The position numbers were made by a program, and so were the translations under genes. A stretch of DNA of 64,000 nt, from positions 665,496-729,495 of the forward strand of contig VCMS01000007.1 of NCBI GenBank assembly GCA_022539475.1, read 5' to 3'. How positions within the stretch are numbered: the stretch's first letter is position 1; the number at the start of each line of letters is the position of its first letter. Positions 48,224 to 57,594 of this stretch are shown here, piece by piece. The notes beneath the pieces were generated by a model. It did no database searches. It saw nothing but the letters and a program-made list of their open reading frames with translations, and was not told the origin of the DNA. The stretch is from Gracilaria domingensis (taxonomy: Eukaryota > Rhodophyta > Florideophyceae > Gracilariales > Gracilariaceae).

Positions 48224-50914
48224 ATGTCTGTGTTCACAGCAGGAGCCTCAGATACGAATGCAAAGCTAGTGCGTTCACTTGCACATTCACTGAAGACGAG
48301 CTCCGCAAACTGCAAACCGCTTCTGGATCATTGCCGCTCCCAAAATGCCTTCTCAGCCATTTCCGCCAACGACACCGAGCACTTTTTCAACACAGTGACA
48401 GGTGCCTTAACCTCAACAAATGAAAGAACGGTCTCGCTATCCCTTGAAGTTTTGTATCATGCTCTCTCTTCTATTCCGCCCTACCTTTTGTGTCCATATT
48501 GGTTACAAATAGCTCAAAAGCTAACTTCACTTCTCAAGTCTTCTAAATGTTCACAAAACCCCCGCTATCAAGCTAAGCTTCTAACTGCCATGGCTTCTGC
48601 GGTAACAGCCGCTGCACCTTTTCCTGTGCTGCAACCAGAAATGAAGGCTGTTGTGTCTAAGATATGTCAGTCCGCACTCGTCCACGCACTTCGTGCATTG
48701 GAGCCCCTTCAAGTCACAGGCTATATTTGCAAAGCCGGTCTTTGCTTGATATTCACTGTGTTGAGCACAGCCCCCCGGGAAGTGCGGACCATTCTATCTC
48801 AACTAGAAGCTGGAATACGAGAACGTTTTCTCTTTCATCGTAACGCAAGCGTACGAAACATAGCCGTATTGCTTTCTGCTCATTTGCTTGTGTGCCATGC
48901 GCAGAAAACGCGGATAAAGGTCTTTGAAGAACGACTCAATGAAGCATGTGAACAACTGCACGATATCATGAATATGATTGACATGTTTGGTCCGCATGAT
49001 GGGGAGAGACGAAAATATGCAGTCGACGAAGCACTTGGAAAGTTGTCTCTACCTGAATTGCAATTGCGGGTTATTACGGTTTGCACCTATATACGACATG
49101 TAGTTGAACTGCAACAGAATATGTTGATGCCGATGCCGCTGGCTACTCTGTACCGTGCACTGCTCCGTGGCATCGAGGAGCGGTGCGTGGACGCGTACGC
49201 CACACACGGCGGAACAAATCTTCTGGACACAGACAGTGTGTTCCTGTTAATCAACACGGTGATGGTTGAGTGTGCAGAGACGCTTGTATCCGTTACCGAA
49301 GCGTGTGGAAAAGATGCAACCATTGTGTTCACCCATCATATTGGACAGTGTCTCGAAACAAAGCTTTCCTATGTTGTCTTACGGAGTCAAACAGAAGCAG
49401 GAGTTAGTTCGAATCTGTGTGAACGAGGGTTGATGTACAGAATGGTAGGAGGTATGATTGAGGTGCTGGGATGTGGACTCATTGAGTACGTTTCTGGTAT
49501 GCTGGAAAAGCTTTTCGCTGTAGAGGTGAAATTGCATATTGCATGCACAGAACGACATGCATTGCTGGGGAACGGAAAGAGTGATGTCATGGAAGGTAAC
49601 AATCATTCCAGAAAGCGTAAACGCTATCAGAATGAGGAAGGTAGCCAAAAGGCCGTGTCCAAATCGACGGGCTTGTTGGCAAAGGCTACACCGATGAACT
49701 CGTTGGACAAGTACAGCGAAACAAACGCCTGCTATTCGAAGCAAACGCTGCAAGAAGCTCTTCGATGCGTGATCGGTGTTTTTGAGCATCGGGGTTACAT
49801 ATCAGAGCAGGTTTCAGAACATCTGAGGAAGATTGAGCATGGGATCATGAAACTGGTGCAGGACGGGGAGATGTTTGAAGATGTCGTGCACGCCACAAGT
49901 GCAGCCGGCTTAAGTGGCGGTTGCAATCGAATGTACGGGGAGGCCAGTGAATTGCTGTTTGTCGGCTCGAAAGTTTGTGGTCGCAGTTTGATTGGATCGA
50001 GGGACGCGAGATTGCTACGAGAGGCGAAGAGAAGTCGAAGTGCATTCGAAAGTCTGTTTCACGCTCGCAGCCCAGCTTTCTGCGAGGGAAATCGGTTGTG
50101 TGATGAACCTATTGAGGGAAAGGTGGTTGTGCGTAGCCGTGGGACCGAGCTGGCAGAAAAGATTGACGTGGAAGACAATGGAAGGGAGAACGAGGAGGAG
50201 ATTGTGGGAGATGTGCGCAACACGGGCGGCGATACTATAATCAATGGCACGAGTCAGTACGCTGGAAAAGTGAGCGAAGGTGCTGGCGTTATCGGTTCTG
50301 GAAGAGAATCGAATAAGGAGTGTGGGGATGTGGGCATGGCGGCGGCCGACGGCGGTACATTGGGTGTTATGGATGGCAGGGCGAAAACGGGGACAAAGGA
50401 TGCGGGCAATGACCAAAGCGGTCCGCTTGAACGCGAAGCGGACTCTCGTGATAAGGAGACAAATGCAGATGGAGGACACAATCACGAAGGGGAGCCGGCG
50501 CGCGAGAGAGTGACAACGACGGGCGTGACGTGTGCGCGGACGGAAGGACACAGCCTGGAGAACAAGACGATCGATTTACGCGACGAATATTCAGATGGCG
50601 AAGCTGGAGACGCGAGAGCCCGGGACGGGGTCCCTGACGGCGCTGAAGCTCGAGTGGCGGAGGCTAAGGGCGCGCCTATTGGGGAGGGGGCGATGGTATC
50701 GGGTGGGCCGGAATTGGCACAACAGCACAGCGCAGCCGGCGGCGACGCTTCCCCTGACGCGGCGTCACGGGCGGCAGCTGGCGGGCACGCGCGAGCGCAC
50801 GGTACAACAGCCACAGCGCAGAACAGCGCGGCGGCGGAGGTGGCGGATGACGAGGAGGACGTGGATGCGCTGATTCAATCGCTCAACTTCGCGCCGCCCG
50901 ACCACCGCGCGTAG
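48224..50914 (+). CDS. RIX1/PELP1-like ribosome-assembly protein
   Basis: Single exon of 896 residues. The first ~400 residues are HEAT-like helices (LSLEVLYHALSSIPPYLL, then YWLQIAQKLTSLLKSSK, then MPLATLYRALLRGIEERC), resembling the RIX1 N-terminal region of PELP1/Rix1 proteins. Residues ~460-480 hold a basic KRKRY nuclear-localisation-like patch. The C-terminal ~300 residues are acidic, Gly/Ala/Glu-rich and disordered (VEDNGRENEEEIVGDV, DDEEDVDALIQSLNFAPPD), as in PELP1. The RIX1 complex (Rix1-Ipi1-Ipi3) acts in ITS2 processing and 60S maturation. GC content rises sharply in the tail. The tail, from about 49996 to the stop, is duplicated at 54851. Family assignment by eye only. Confidence 0.5.
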   Translation: MSVFTAGASDTNAKLVRSLAHSLKTSSANCKPLLDHCRSQNAFSAISANDTEHFFNTVTGALTSTNERTVSLSLEVLYHALSSIPPYLLCPYWLQIAQKLTSLLKSSKCSQNPRYQAKLLTAMASAVTAAAPFPVLQPEMKAVVSKICQSALVHALRALEPLQVTGYICKAGLCLIFTVLSTAPREVRTILSQLEAGIRERFLFHRNASVRNIAVLLSAHLLVCHAQKTRIKVFEERLNEACEQLHDIMNMIDMFGPHDGERRKYAVDEALGKLSLPELQLRVITVCTYIRHVVELQQNMLMPMPLATLYRALLRGIEERCVDAYATHGGTNLLDTDSVFLLINTVMVECAETLVSVTEACGKDATIVFTHHIGQCLETKLSYVVLRSQTEAGVSSNLCERGLMYRMVGGMIEVLGCGLIEYVSGMLEKLFAVEVKLHIACTERHALLGNGKSDVMEGNNHSRKRKRYQNEEGSQKAVSKSTGLLAKATPMNSLDKYSETNACYSKQTLQEALRCVIGVFEHRGYISEQVSEHLRKIEHGIMKLVQDGEMFEDVVHATSAAGLSGGCNRMYGEASELLFVGSKVCGRSLIGSRDARLLREAKRSRSAFESLFHARSPAFCEGNRLCDEPIEGKVVVRSRGTELAEKIDVEDNGRENEEEIVGDVRNTGGDTIINGTSQYAGKVSEGAGVIGSGRESNKECGDVGMAAADGGTLGVMDGRAKTGTKDAGNDQSGPLEREADSRDKETNADGGHNHEGEPARERVTTTGVTCARTEGHSLENKTIDLRDEYSDGEAGDARARDGVPDGAEARVAEAKGAPIGEGAMVSGGPELAQQHSAAGGDASPDAASRAAAGGHARAHGTTATAQNSAAAEVADDEEDVDALIQSLNFAPPDHRA

Positions 50915-51398
50915 CGCTCGCCGGCGGCCGGCCACGGCGCGCACACGTGTGCAGAGCGCGACAGCGTTGTGGGTGATGGCGCGCCGTGCCATCCCGGCGG
51001 CGGCGATTGGCGGCGGCGCGCCAACCGCTGACCGAAGTGCTGGCCAATCAAATGGCGGCGCGCGCTGTGAGCCGTCCATTCGCGCGCCTGCCGCCACCGT
51101 TGGCGTTGCGGCCCGCATCGCTGGGACTGCGCGGCCAGGTGGCTTGGCAATGTCGATGACGTTTCCGCCGCCATTGCCCGCGTTTGGGCCCAGCCGGCAC
51201 ATTGCTCCCCTTGTCCATCGCCCCTTTGTATGGAGCATATACACTGCGTACTCTACAGCGCGCATTGCTCCGCACCCACGGCGAGCGAGAGAGAGTATGA
51301 CCAACAGATTACTATATAACCTGCTGCCGTTGCACGCCGAGCCGTTCCTGCCCGCGCCCCACCCCTGAGTGCACTTTCCGCCGCCGCGCGTCCGCGAC
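50915..51398. promoter_or_regulatory. GC-rich spacer and promoter of the Patched-like gene
   Basis: 484 bp, CG-rich, including one copy (50937-50963) of the 27-bp unit that is expanded at 55834. The minus-strand frame across it (50765-51400) is Ala/Arg-rich and not supported. Confidence 0.45.
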
Positions 51399-54179
51399 AT
51401 GAGTGAAGCCGTTCAGCAGGTGACGCCGACAACGGCGGACGGCGATGAGCCTTCGCAGAAGCGAGGGCTGCTGTTTCGCCTCAGCTATGCCGTCGATCGA
51501 TCCATGCGAACAGCTTTCTTCCGCCTGGGCTACATTGTGGCCGCGCGTCCCGCTCTCACCATCGCGCTCTCCATCTTCGTTGTTTTGCTCTCCCTGATTG
51601 GCCTGCTTCGCTTCCGCTCAGAGTCGCGCGCCGACCAGCTGTGGGTACCGCAGGGCACCACCGCGCTGGCCAACCGCGAGTACGTCGTGCCCAATTACGG
51701 CTCCACCGTCCGCTTTGCGCGCATTGCCTTTGAGGCCAGGGACGGCGACGGTCTGGCGAACAAGGATGCCTTTCTGGAGATGCTCCAGGTCGCTGAGAGC
51801 GGATGGCAGGTCACTGCTCCGCCCAGCACGGAGGAAGGCGCTGACAACACCATCATCACGTGGCCGGAGCGCTGTCTCTCCACCACCGATACTGCGGGCA
51901 ATAAGCTCTGTACATTTATCTCTGCGTTTACCTTGTTTTATGACATTGACAACGTCGTCAAGAACGAAGATGACACTGTCAACTTTTTTGCCACCGTGCG
52001 ACAGGGCATTGAACAATCCTCCGACGAAGACATCAAGAATCTCTTGTCCAACCCGCCAGCCACCAATCAGCTCGGTGTTCCGTTCAACGCGGAGGAAATC
52101 ATTGGCGGCACCTCAGGCTCCGGTTCTAACTTCGACTTCAAGATTATGCTCTTCACCCAGCTTATCAACAACAACCAGATTGAGAAGGACGGCGACCGTG
52201 TCGACGTTGAGGCCGACGACCTCGAAGAGGCGTGGACCACCTTCCAGTTGGAGACCAGCCCGCTTTTGGACGGCAGCACCCTGGACTGGTTTGTCGAGAG
52301 CGCATGGTCGCAGAGTGACTCGCTCAGCGAAGCACTGAGCGGCGACCTTCCGTTGCTGGGCTTCGGTTTTGTTTTGCTCGCCATCTACGTCATCTTCTTC
52401 CTCGGAGACTTTCACATCGTGCGCTCACACATGTGGCTCGCCGTGGGCGCGCTCATCACCACCGGCCTGGCGCTGGGCGTGTGCTTTGGTCTCTCGTCCG
52501 CATTTGGCATGTTCTTCGGCCCGGTGCATCAAATCCTACCACTGCTCATCATCGGTATTGGCATCGACGATTGCTTCCATGTCACGCGAGCGTATGATGA
52601 CCTCAACCTGCGGCCGGGAAGTTCAGAGAAGCCCTTACGGCTGCGTATTGCGTTGGCGCTCAGTGCGTCGGGCTCGGCGATTACCGTGACGTCATTCACC
52701 AACGTGGTTGTGTTCTTACTGAGTGCCATCAGTCGTTTGCCCGCACTGCGATTCTTCGCTCTGTGGGCTGCCATTGGCATCTTGTTTGCGTGGGCGTTTT
52801 CGATAACGTTCTTCACGGCGTGCCTCACGCTAGACGCGCGACGACAGGAAGCGAAGCGTCGCGACTGCTGCCCATTGTTCTTCCCGCCAGTGGCGGAGGT
52901 GAGGGAATTGAACTGGTTCAAGAAACGTCCCGCCGGCTTTAGCCGCTTCTTCAAGAACCAATTCGGCCCGTTCATCATGCGCCCCACCGCTCGTATCATC
53001 TTGCTGCTGCTGTTCACCGGATGGCTCATTGCTTGCTCCTACGGCGTGTCGCAGCTGTACCTCAAGTTCCGCTTCTCCTTCTTCTACCCGGACGGCTCGG
53101 CGCAACGCGAGTTCCAAGACAACGTCGACGAGTACTTTGAGCTCGGCGACCCCACGGACATTTACGTGCGCGACAGAGACCTGAGCACGGTGGAGAACCA
53201 GCGTCGTCTGCTGGCGCTGTGCGGTCCGGACGGAGCGATCGCAAACAACGAGTACATCCAGAAGGATACGGTGGACTGCTGGTACGTGGGACTGAGGGAA
53301 GCGCTGAACGTGTCGGACGGGTCGTTCATCGCGCCCAGCGCGTTCTCCCAAGCGGTGGGTCAGTTCCTGTCGCAGGGAGGCGGACGATACACGAACGACA
53401 TCCTGCGGTCCAGCGACAACAGCGAGGTGACGGGGTGCCGCTTCGAGGCGCAGTACATCTACCGCGAGACGAACGACGACGAAATCAGCGCGCTCAACTC
53501 GGTGAGGGAAAGCGCCGACTCGGTGGGCTTTGGCGACGAGGAGGGCATCCCCGCGGCGTTCCCGTACTCGTTCTTCGACACGTTCACGGAGCAGTACGAC
53601 GCGCTGCCCGGGGAGATTGGGCTGTCGCTGGGGCTGGCGTCGGTGGCGGTGGCGGTGGTGTGCTTCGTGCTGGTGGGCCACCCGGTGGTGGCGCTGGTGT
53701 GCGTGCTGGTGGTGGGCATCATCATCATCGACGTGCTGGGGCTGACGTTCTTCTCCGGGGTGAACCTCAACTCGGTGTCGGTGATCACGCTGGTGCTGTG
53801 CACGGGCATTGCGGTGGACTTTGTGGTGCACATAGCGCGCGCGTTCCTGGAGCAGGTGGGGAGCCGGCGCGAGCGCGCCATCAAGGCGCTGGGGGCGATG
53901 GGGCCGCCCGTGTTCTACGCGGGCTTCTCGACGTTCCTAGCGATCGTGGTGCTGGTGGGCGCGCGGTCGTACATCTTCCAGGTGATCTTCCGCGGCTTTC
54001 TGTTCCTGATCGTGATGGGCTTCTTGCACGGGCTGATTCTGGGGCCGATCGTGCTGTCGCTGATCGGGCCGCGCAGCTTCTTCAGCGACGAGGCGGAGAA
54101 GGAGGCGTCGGAGCTGGCGCTGGAGCAGCGCGTGATGGGCGACGACGGCAAGGAGGCGCTGGGCGCGCAGAAGGCGTGA
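51399..54179 (+). CDS. Patched/NPC1-type RND-family membrane protein with sterol-sensing domain
   Basis: Single exon of 926 residues from MSEAVQQVTPTT. The topology is RND-like with 12 membrane segments in two halves: TM1 ALTIALSIFVVLLSLIGLL near residue 50, a large extracellular loop, then five segments around LPLLGFGFVLLAIYVIFFLG to FFTACL. These include LLIIGIGIDDCFHVTRAYDD, the SSD-type GxxxDD motif. A second loop is followed by LGLASVAVAVVCFVLVGHPV, LCTGIAVDFVVHIARAFLE (the second GxxxD-type motif) and a final hairpin. The family exports or transports sterols and lipids using ion gradients. No N-terminal NPC domain is present, so it is nearer to the Patched-domain/PTCHD or algal dispatched-like proteins than to NPC1. 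The second half is very GC-rich at third positions, so long shadow frames exist on both strands. Confidence 0.88.
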   Translation: MSEAVQQVTPTTADGDEPSQKRGLLFRLSYAVDRSMRTAFFRLGYIVAARPALTIALSIFVVLLSLIGLLRFRSESRADQLWVPQGTTALANREYVVPNYGSTVRFARIAFEARDGDGLANKDAFLEMLQVAESGWQVTAPPSTEEGADNTIITWPERCLSTTDTAGNKLCTFISAFTLFYDIDNVVKNEDDTVNFFATVRQGIEQSSDEDIKNLLSNPPATNQLGVPFNAEEIIGGTSGSGSNFDFKIMLFTQLINNNQIEKDGDRVDVEADDLEEAWTTFQLETSPLLDGSTLDWFVESAWSQSDSLSEALSGDLPLLGFGFVLLAIYVIFFLGDFHIVRSHMWLAVGALITTGLALGVCFGLSSAFGMFFGPVHQILPLLIIGIGIDDCFHVTRAYDDLNLRPGSSEKPLRLRIALALSASGSAITVTSFTNVVVFLLSAISRLPALRFFALWAAIGILFAWAFSITFFTACLTLDARRQEAKRRDCCPLFFPPVAEVRELNWFKKRPAGFSRFFKNQFGPFIMRPTARIILLLLFTGWLIACSYGVSQLYLKFRFSFFYPDGSAQREFQDNVDEYFELGDPTDIYVRDRDLSTVENQRRLLALCGPDGAIANNEYIQKDTVDCWYVGLREALNVSDGSFIAPSAFSQAVGQFLSQGGGRYTNDILRSSDNSEVTGCRFEAQYIYRETNDDEISALNSVRESADSVGFGDEEGIPAAFPYSFFDTFTEQYDALPGEIGLSLGLASVAVAVVCFVLVGHPVVALVCVLVVGIIIIDVLGLTFFSGVNLNSVSVITLVLCTGIAVDFVVHIARAFLEQVGSRRERAIKALGAMGPPVFYAGFSTFLAIVVLVGARSYIFQVIFRGFLFLIVMGFLHGLILGPIVLSLIGPRSFFSDEAEKEASELALEQRVMGDDGKEALGAQKA

Positions 54180-54418
54180 GCGCGTGTAACTTTTACAAAA
54201 AGGACGAATTGTTGCTGTTGTTGTGCTGTTGTTGTACTGTTGTCAACTGTACTGCGGCGCGATGTCCGTCTGTCTGTCGGACGCACGTGACGCGTCCAGG
54301 GAGGCCGCGCGCGCGGCGCGCAGCGCGCGCACGTGACGGCGTCGCGCGTTGGCGCCGCGCGTCGGCGCCCACGCGCGCGCGCCGCCCGTGGCCGTCAACC
54401 GCCGGCGGTGGCGGCGCC
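54180..54418. other. GC-rich intergenic spacer
   Basis: 3' flanks of two convergent genes, including a T/G-rich tract (ttgttgctgttgttgtgctg) just after the Patched-like stop. Confidence 0.5.
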
Positions 54419-54700
54419 TCACATCGGCGGCGCGCCGGCGCCCCCGGACGACGCGCCCTTGTCGGCGCCCTTGTCGGCGCCCTTCGAGCCGCCGCCGCCG
54501 CCGCCCCCGCCCGACGGCGCCTTGGTGCCAGCCGAGATGCCCTTCCTCAGCTTGAGCTTGCTGGGGTGCAGCGCGGCCGTAGAGCGCTTGGCCTCCTCTC
54601 GGATCTCCTCGATGCGCTTATTCACGGTGCCCTTCGCGTGCAGTCCCATGTCGCACAGCAACAGCAGCAGCAGCAGCAGCAGCAGGCTCAAGTGTCTCAC
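54419..54700 (-). CDS. Small secreted or membrane-anchored protein with poly-Leu signal sequence
   Basis: Minus-strand frame of 93 residues: MRHLSLLLLLLLLLL then CDMGLHAKGTVNKRIEEI, a charged helix (EEAKRSTAALHPSKLKLRKG) and a low-complexity Gly/Lys/Asp tail (GGGGGGGG, KGADKGADKGASSG). The Leu run is encoded by a (CTG)n repeat, which appears on the plus strand as CAG repeats at 54658-54692. If Met-18 (MGLHAKGTV) is the real start, the product is a 76-residue soluble basic protein and the repeat lies in the 5' UTR. The charged core looks real by composition, but I recognise no family. Confidence 0.45.
   Translation of the reverse strand: MRHLSLLLLLLLLLLCDMGLHAKGTVNKRIEEIREEAKRSTAALHPSKLKLRKGISAGTKAPSGGGGGGGGSKGADKGADKGASSGGAGAPPM
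54658..54692. repeat. CAG/CTG trinucleotide repeat
   Basis: About eleven near-perfect CAG units (first one interrupted by CAA), encoding the Leu run on the minus strand. Confidence 0.85.
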
Positions 54701-55658
54701 AGCTCCAGCGCTGCGACTCGGCGAGCGGGGTGCGCCGGCGCTGAGCCGTCGCGCGCGCGCGCTTAAACGCGAGCGCGCGCCGCGCGCCGATTGGCGCTGA
54801 TTGGGCTCGCGCCGGCGGCAGCTGCCACGTCTAGCGTCTCAAGTATAGTGCATCGAGGGACGCGAGATTGCTACGAGAGGCGGGGAGAAGTCGAAGTGCA
54901 TTCGAAAGCATTTCGCCCCCCCCCCGGCGGCCCAGCTTTCTGCGATGGAAATCGGTTGTGTGGTGAACCTATTGAGGCAGAGGTGGTTTTGCGTTGGCGG
55001 GGGAACGAGATGGCAGAAGAGATTGACGTGGAAGACGATGGAAGGGAGAACGCGGAGGAGATTGTGGGAGATGTGCGCAACAGGGACGGCGATACTATAA
55101 TCAATAGCACGAGTCAGTACGCCACGAGTCATTACGCTGGAAAAGTGAGCAAAGGTGCTGGCGTTATCGGTCCTGGCGTTATCGGTCCTGGAAAAGAATC
55201 GCATAAGGAGTGCGAGGATGTGGACATGGTGGTGGCAGAGGGCGGTGAATTGGGTGTTATGGATGGCAGGGCGAAAATGGGGAGGAAATATGCGGGCAAT
55301 GAGCAAGATTGTGCGCTTGAACGCGAAGCAGACTCTCGTGATAAGGAGACAAATGCCGATGGAGGACACAATCACGAAGGAAAGTCGGCGCGCGAGAGAG
55401 TGACAACGACGGGCGTGACGTGTGTGCGGACGGACACGGCCTGGAGAACAAGACGATCGATTTACACGACGAATATTCAGAAGGCGAGGCTGGTGGCGCG
55501 AGAGCTCGGGGGGGGCGGGGCGATGACGGTGCTCATGCTCGAGTGGCGGAGGCTCAAGACGCGCTTATTGGGTCGGGGTCGATGGTAGCGGATGGGCCGG
55601 AGTTGGCACAACAGCACAGCGCAGCCGGCGACGACGCTTCTCCGGATGCCGCCTCACG

Positions 55659-55661
<3 letters not shown>

Positions 55662-55694
<33 letters not shown>
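55662..55694. repeat. GCG trinucleotide repeat in the duplicated fragment
   Basis: About eleven tandem GCG/GGC units coding a poly-Ala run in the relevant frame; the parental copy at 50765 has only a short Ala stretch. Confidence 0.85.
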
Positions 55695-55696
<2 letters not shown>

Positions 55697-55763
55697 ATGA
55701 CTACGAGGACGCCGAAGCGCTGATTTTCAATCACTGGAAGTTTGCACCCCCCGACCGTCGGGG

Positions 55764-55822
55764 GCCGGCGAGCGCTACGCGTGCGCGTCGGGGCCCGACG
55801 AGCACGCGTAGCGCTCGCCGGC
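55764..55822. repeat. Perfect 20-bp inverted repeat
   Basis: Arms gccggcgagcgctacgcgtg (55764-55783) and its reverse complement 55803-55822 with a 19-bp spacer that is itself partly palindromic (cggggcccga). The right arm corresponds to the parental sequence after the RIX1-like stop; the left arm is an extra inverted copy. Confidence 0.9.
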
Positions 55823-55833
55823 GGCCAGCCACA

Positions 55834-55995
55834 GCGCGCACACGTGCGCTGCGCGCCATAGCGCGCACACGTACGCTCAGCGCGACAGCGCGCACACGTA
55901 TGCTAAGCGCGACAGCGCGCACATGTGCGTTGAAAGTGACAGCGCGCACACGTGCGTTGAGCGCGACAGCGCGCACATATGCGCTGAGCGCGACG
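55834..55995. repeat. Six tandem copies of a 27-bp unit
   Basis: Units begin gcgcgcacacgt at 55834, 55861, 55888, 55915, 55942 and 55969, each with CACACGTG-like centres and ending gcgcgaca or a variant. 27 bp is nine codons, and the plus frame reads a 9-residue repeat ARTRALSAT-like through all copies until a stop at 56046. The parental locus at 50937-50963 has a single unit. Confidence 0.92.
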
Positions 55996-56204
55996 GCTGT
56001 TGCCAAGCGAGCGCAAGACACTCTCCAGGTTCTTTGTGCGAGCTAGTTCGTCCGGCGAGCACCCGACTATCTTATCTACAGAGCAGTGCATTAGCGATAT
56101 GGTGCCCCCCTCAAGGACCCTCCACAAAACAGTATACGTGTACACGTACAACACACGGCAAGTGCGATTTTCCCCTAAATTGAAGGCCATATTCTCTCAA
56201 ACAG

Positions 56205-56539
56205 TTGAGATCGTTCAAGATCTGCTCATCGATGTTAAGACATCTTATCCAAAACAGATTGTCACTCTCGCAGGGTAAACGCATTCAAAATCTACAGGAC
56301 GTGCTCAATGGAACAAACGTTCAACAGTGCATGCTGAAGTACGGGATAAGCAGGCGCACAGCCTACAACATAAGTGGTGTGATTGGGTCTCTGTTCACAA
56401 AGATGTTGACTTTTTTGCGCAGCAATCAGGATTAGATTCTGTTTGTATTTTGTTGAAGCGCGCGAAGCGTGGTGTCCACCAGGCCCAAATCGATGACTGG
56501 CTGACTACGGCCATTTTTGACATGACTATGACTCCGTGA
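56205..56539 (+). pseudogene. Possible decayed DNA-transposon fragment (HTH region)
   Basis: The frame 56205-56435 includes QGKRIQNLQDVLNGTNVQQC and KYGISRRTAYNI, which resembles the helix-turn-helix of pogo/Tigger or Tc1-type transposases (the G-V/I-S-x-x-T-A-Y motif). A second frame, 56327-56539, continues with FFAQQSGLDSVCILLKRAKR. The two frames overlap in different phases and there is no DDE domain. At 56888-56962 a short segment is bounded by CAGGGGCG and CGCCCCTG, which could be an end of such an element. The assignment is tentative. Confidence 0.25.
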
Positions 56540-57470
56540 CTTCTTAGATCTGAACTATAGTCAAACAAGTAGTCAAGCTGTCTAGAACTCTCGTTAGAGT
56601 CTACACAACGGCTCTTCAGCGACCTAGGTCCTAATTGAATGCCAACCAAGGCAGTCTCTATTGTCTGGAACTTTGAAAATGACGAAGATTATAAGGTCTT
56701 TTGTTCATTCTGAGGTACAAACACCCTGTCACCCTCAAAGCTCTTTGCTCGATCCAAAGGCATCAGCGTTTCGTAGGAATGTTCTGAAGGTCGCAAACAA
56801 GATTTTAAAGCAGCGAGTTACATATACAAACTAAACCATTCATGTGCTTGGCCAATGCCTGCTTGATGACTACCACTGACTACCACAGGGGCGACTACAG
56901 CCAAATTCGCCTGACTTCTTGAATTTTGGCCCCTGACTACAAGTAGTCACCAATACGCCCCTGGTGTCCACCGCGAGGAAGTTTGCAAGCAACAGCGTCA
57001 GACGCTGTGTCGAAAACCTTCAATTAAACTTTGTTTTCTCTTTAGAATGCACTACCCTAGATCCTCTCTTACACGGGGGTGCACTGTATAAAGGAATCGA
57101 CTGTATTGTGGCCCGTCAAACGGTACACGGACAGGTGTGCGTGTCTACACTCCTGCGTTGTGCCCAACGCAGCGGTAATACAGAATATAGTTCAAAAATG
57201 CTTTATTATAGTTAATCCTATCTTAGGTTTAGTTAGTTTTCTACGCAGAATCTACCTTGCGTGTGGCCAGGAGGCGCCGCACTACAAGCAGGGCGACATG
57301 AGATTGTCTACTTAAGTGGCAGAGAGCGCTCCAACGCTGACCACCCGACCTCATCGGCTGTCAATTGCCAAATTCGTGGTCACCCACAGGAGGCGCCTGC
57401 GCTTGCGCAAATACACGTGCATTCCACGCTGTGTACTGCGTTGCGTAGGCGCCCCCTGTGGCGGCATATG
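56540..57470. other. Intergenic, repeats and possible element debris
   Basis: About 930 bp. It contains repeated gactac/gtagtc words at 56867-56950 and an imperfect 19-bp inverted repeat: 57384-57402 (ccacaggaggcgcctgcgc) against 57443-57461, 17 of 19 pairs. No gene. The 5' boundary of the retrotransposon should lie near the right end of this stretch. Confidence 0.4.
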
Positions 57471-57542
57471 CGCTTAAAGTATCTACCACCTACGCCTCTT
57501 ATAGGCTAGTACGGTAGATACAACGCATCCATTGGCCAAGCC

Positions 57543-57583
57543 AACCGTACCGTCGATTCCCGCCTGGAATCGACGGTGCGGTT
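57543..57583. repeat. 18-bp inverted repeat next to the TATA box
   Basis: Arms 57543-57560 and 57566-57583 pair at 17 of 18 positions around a 5-nt loop (cgcct); the inner 12 bp (accgtcgattcc/ggaatcgacggt) are perfect. It ends 3 bp before the TATA element, the place of a possible regulatory site or RNA stem. Confidence 0.9.
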
Positions 57584-57586
57584 GTG

Positions 57587-57594
57587 CATAAAAG
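57587..57594 (+). promoter_or_regulatory. TATA box of the retrotransposon promoter
   Basis: cataaaag in the context gtgcataaaagggccgg, followed about 25-30 bp later by pyrimidine-rich leader sequence, consistent with a U3/R boundary near 57615. Confidence 0.6.

Larger units (their letters stand above)
54851..55822 (+). pseudogene. Decayed direct duplication of the 3' end of the RIX1-like gene
   Basis: From catcgagggacgcgagattg onward the sequence follows 49996-50936 closely in the same order and strand. Shared translated blocks include EEIDVEDDGREN, EEIVGDVRN, EREADSRDKETNADGGHNHEG, ARERVTTTGVTC, ENKTIDL, and GPELAQQHSAAG. The copy has a C-run shift near 54910, in-frame tandem gains (gtcctggcgttatcg duplicated at about 55167-55197), and a 5-bp deletion near 55432 after which the homologous frame continues in another phase. 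It also has a (GCG)n poly-Ala expansion at 55662-55694 and an insertion at its end. No N-terminal HEAT part is present, so it is a non-functional fragment. Confidence 0.9.

Noticed and set aside
52830..53831. Minus-strand frame of 333 codons, His/Arg/Val-rich
   Set aside because: Antisense shadow of the Patched-like gene. Its composition follows from the complementary codons, and the plus frame has clear membrane helices and SSD motifs.
53219..54766. Plus-strand frame of 515 codons overlapping the end of the Patched-like gene
   Set aside because: It is a shadow of the GC-rich third positions of the Patched-like frame: Gly/Arg/Ala-rich, no domain, and it crosses the real stop region into low-complexity sequence.
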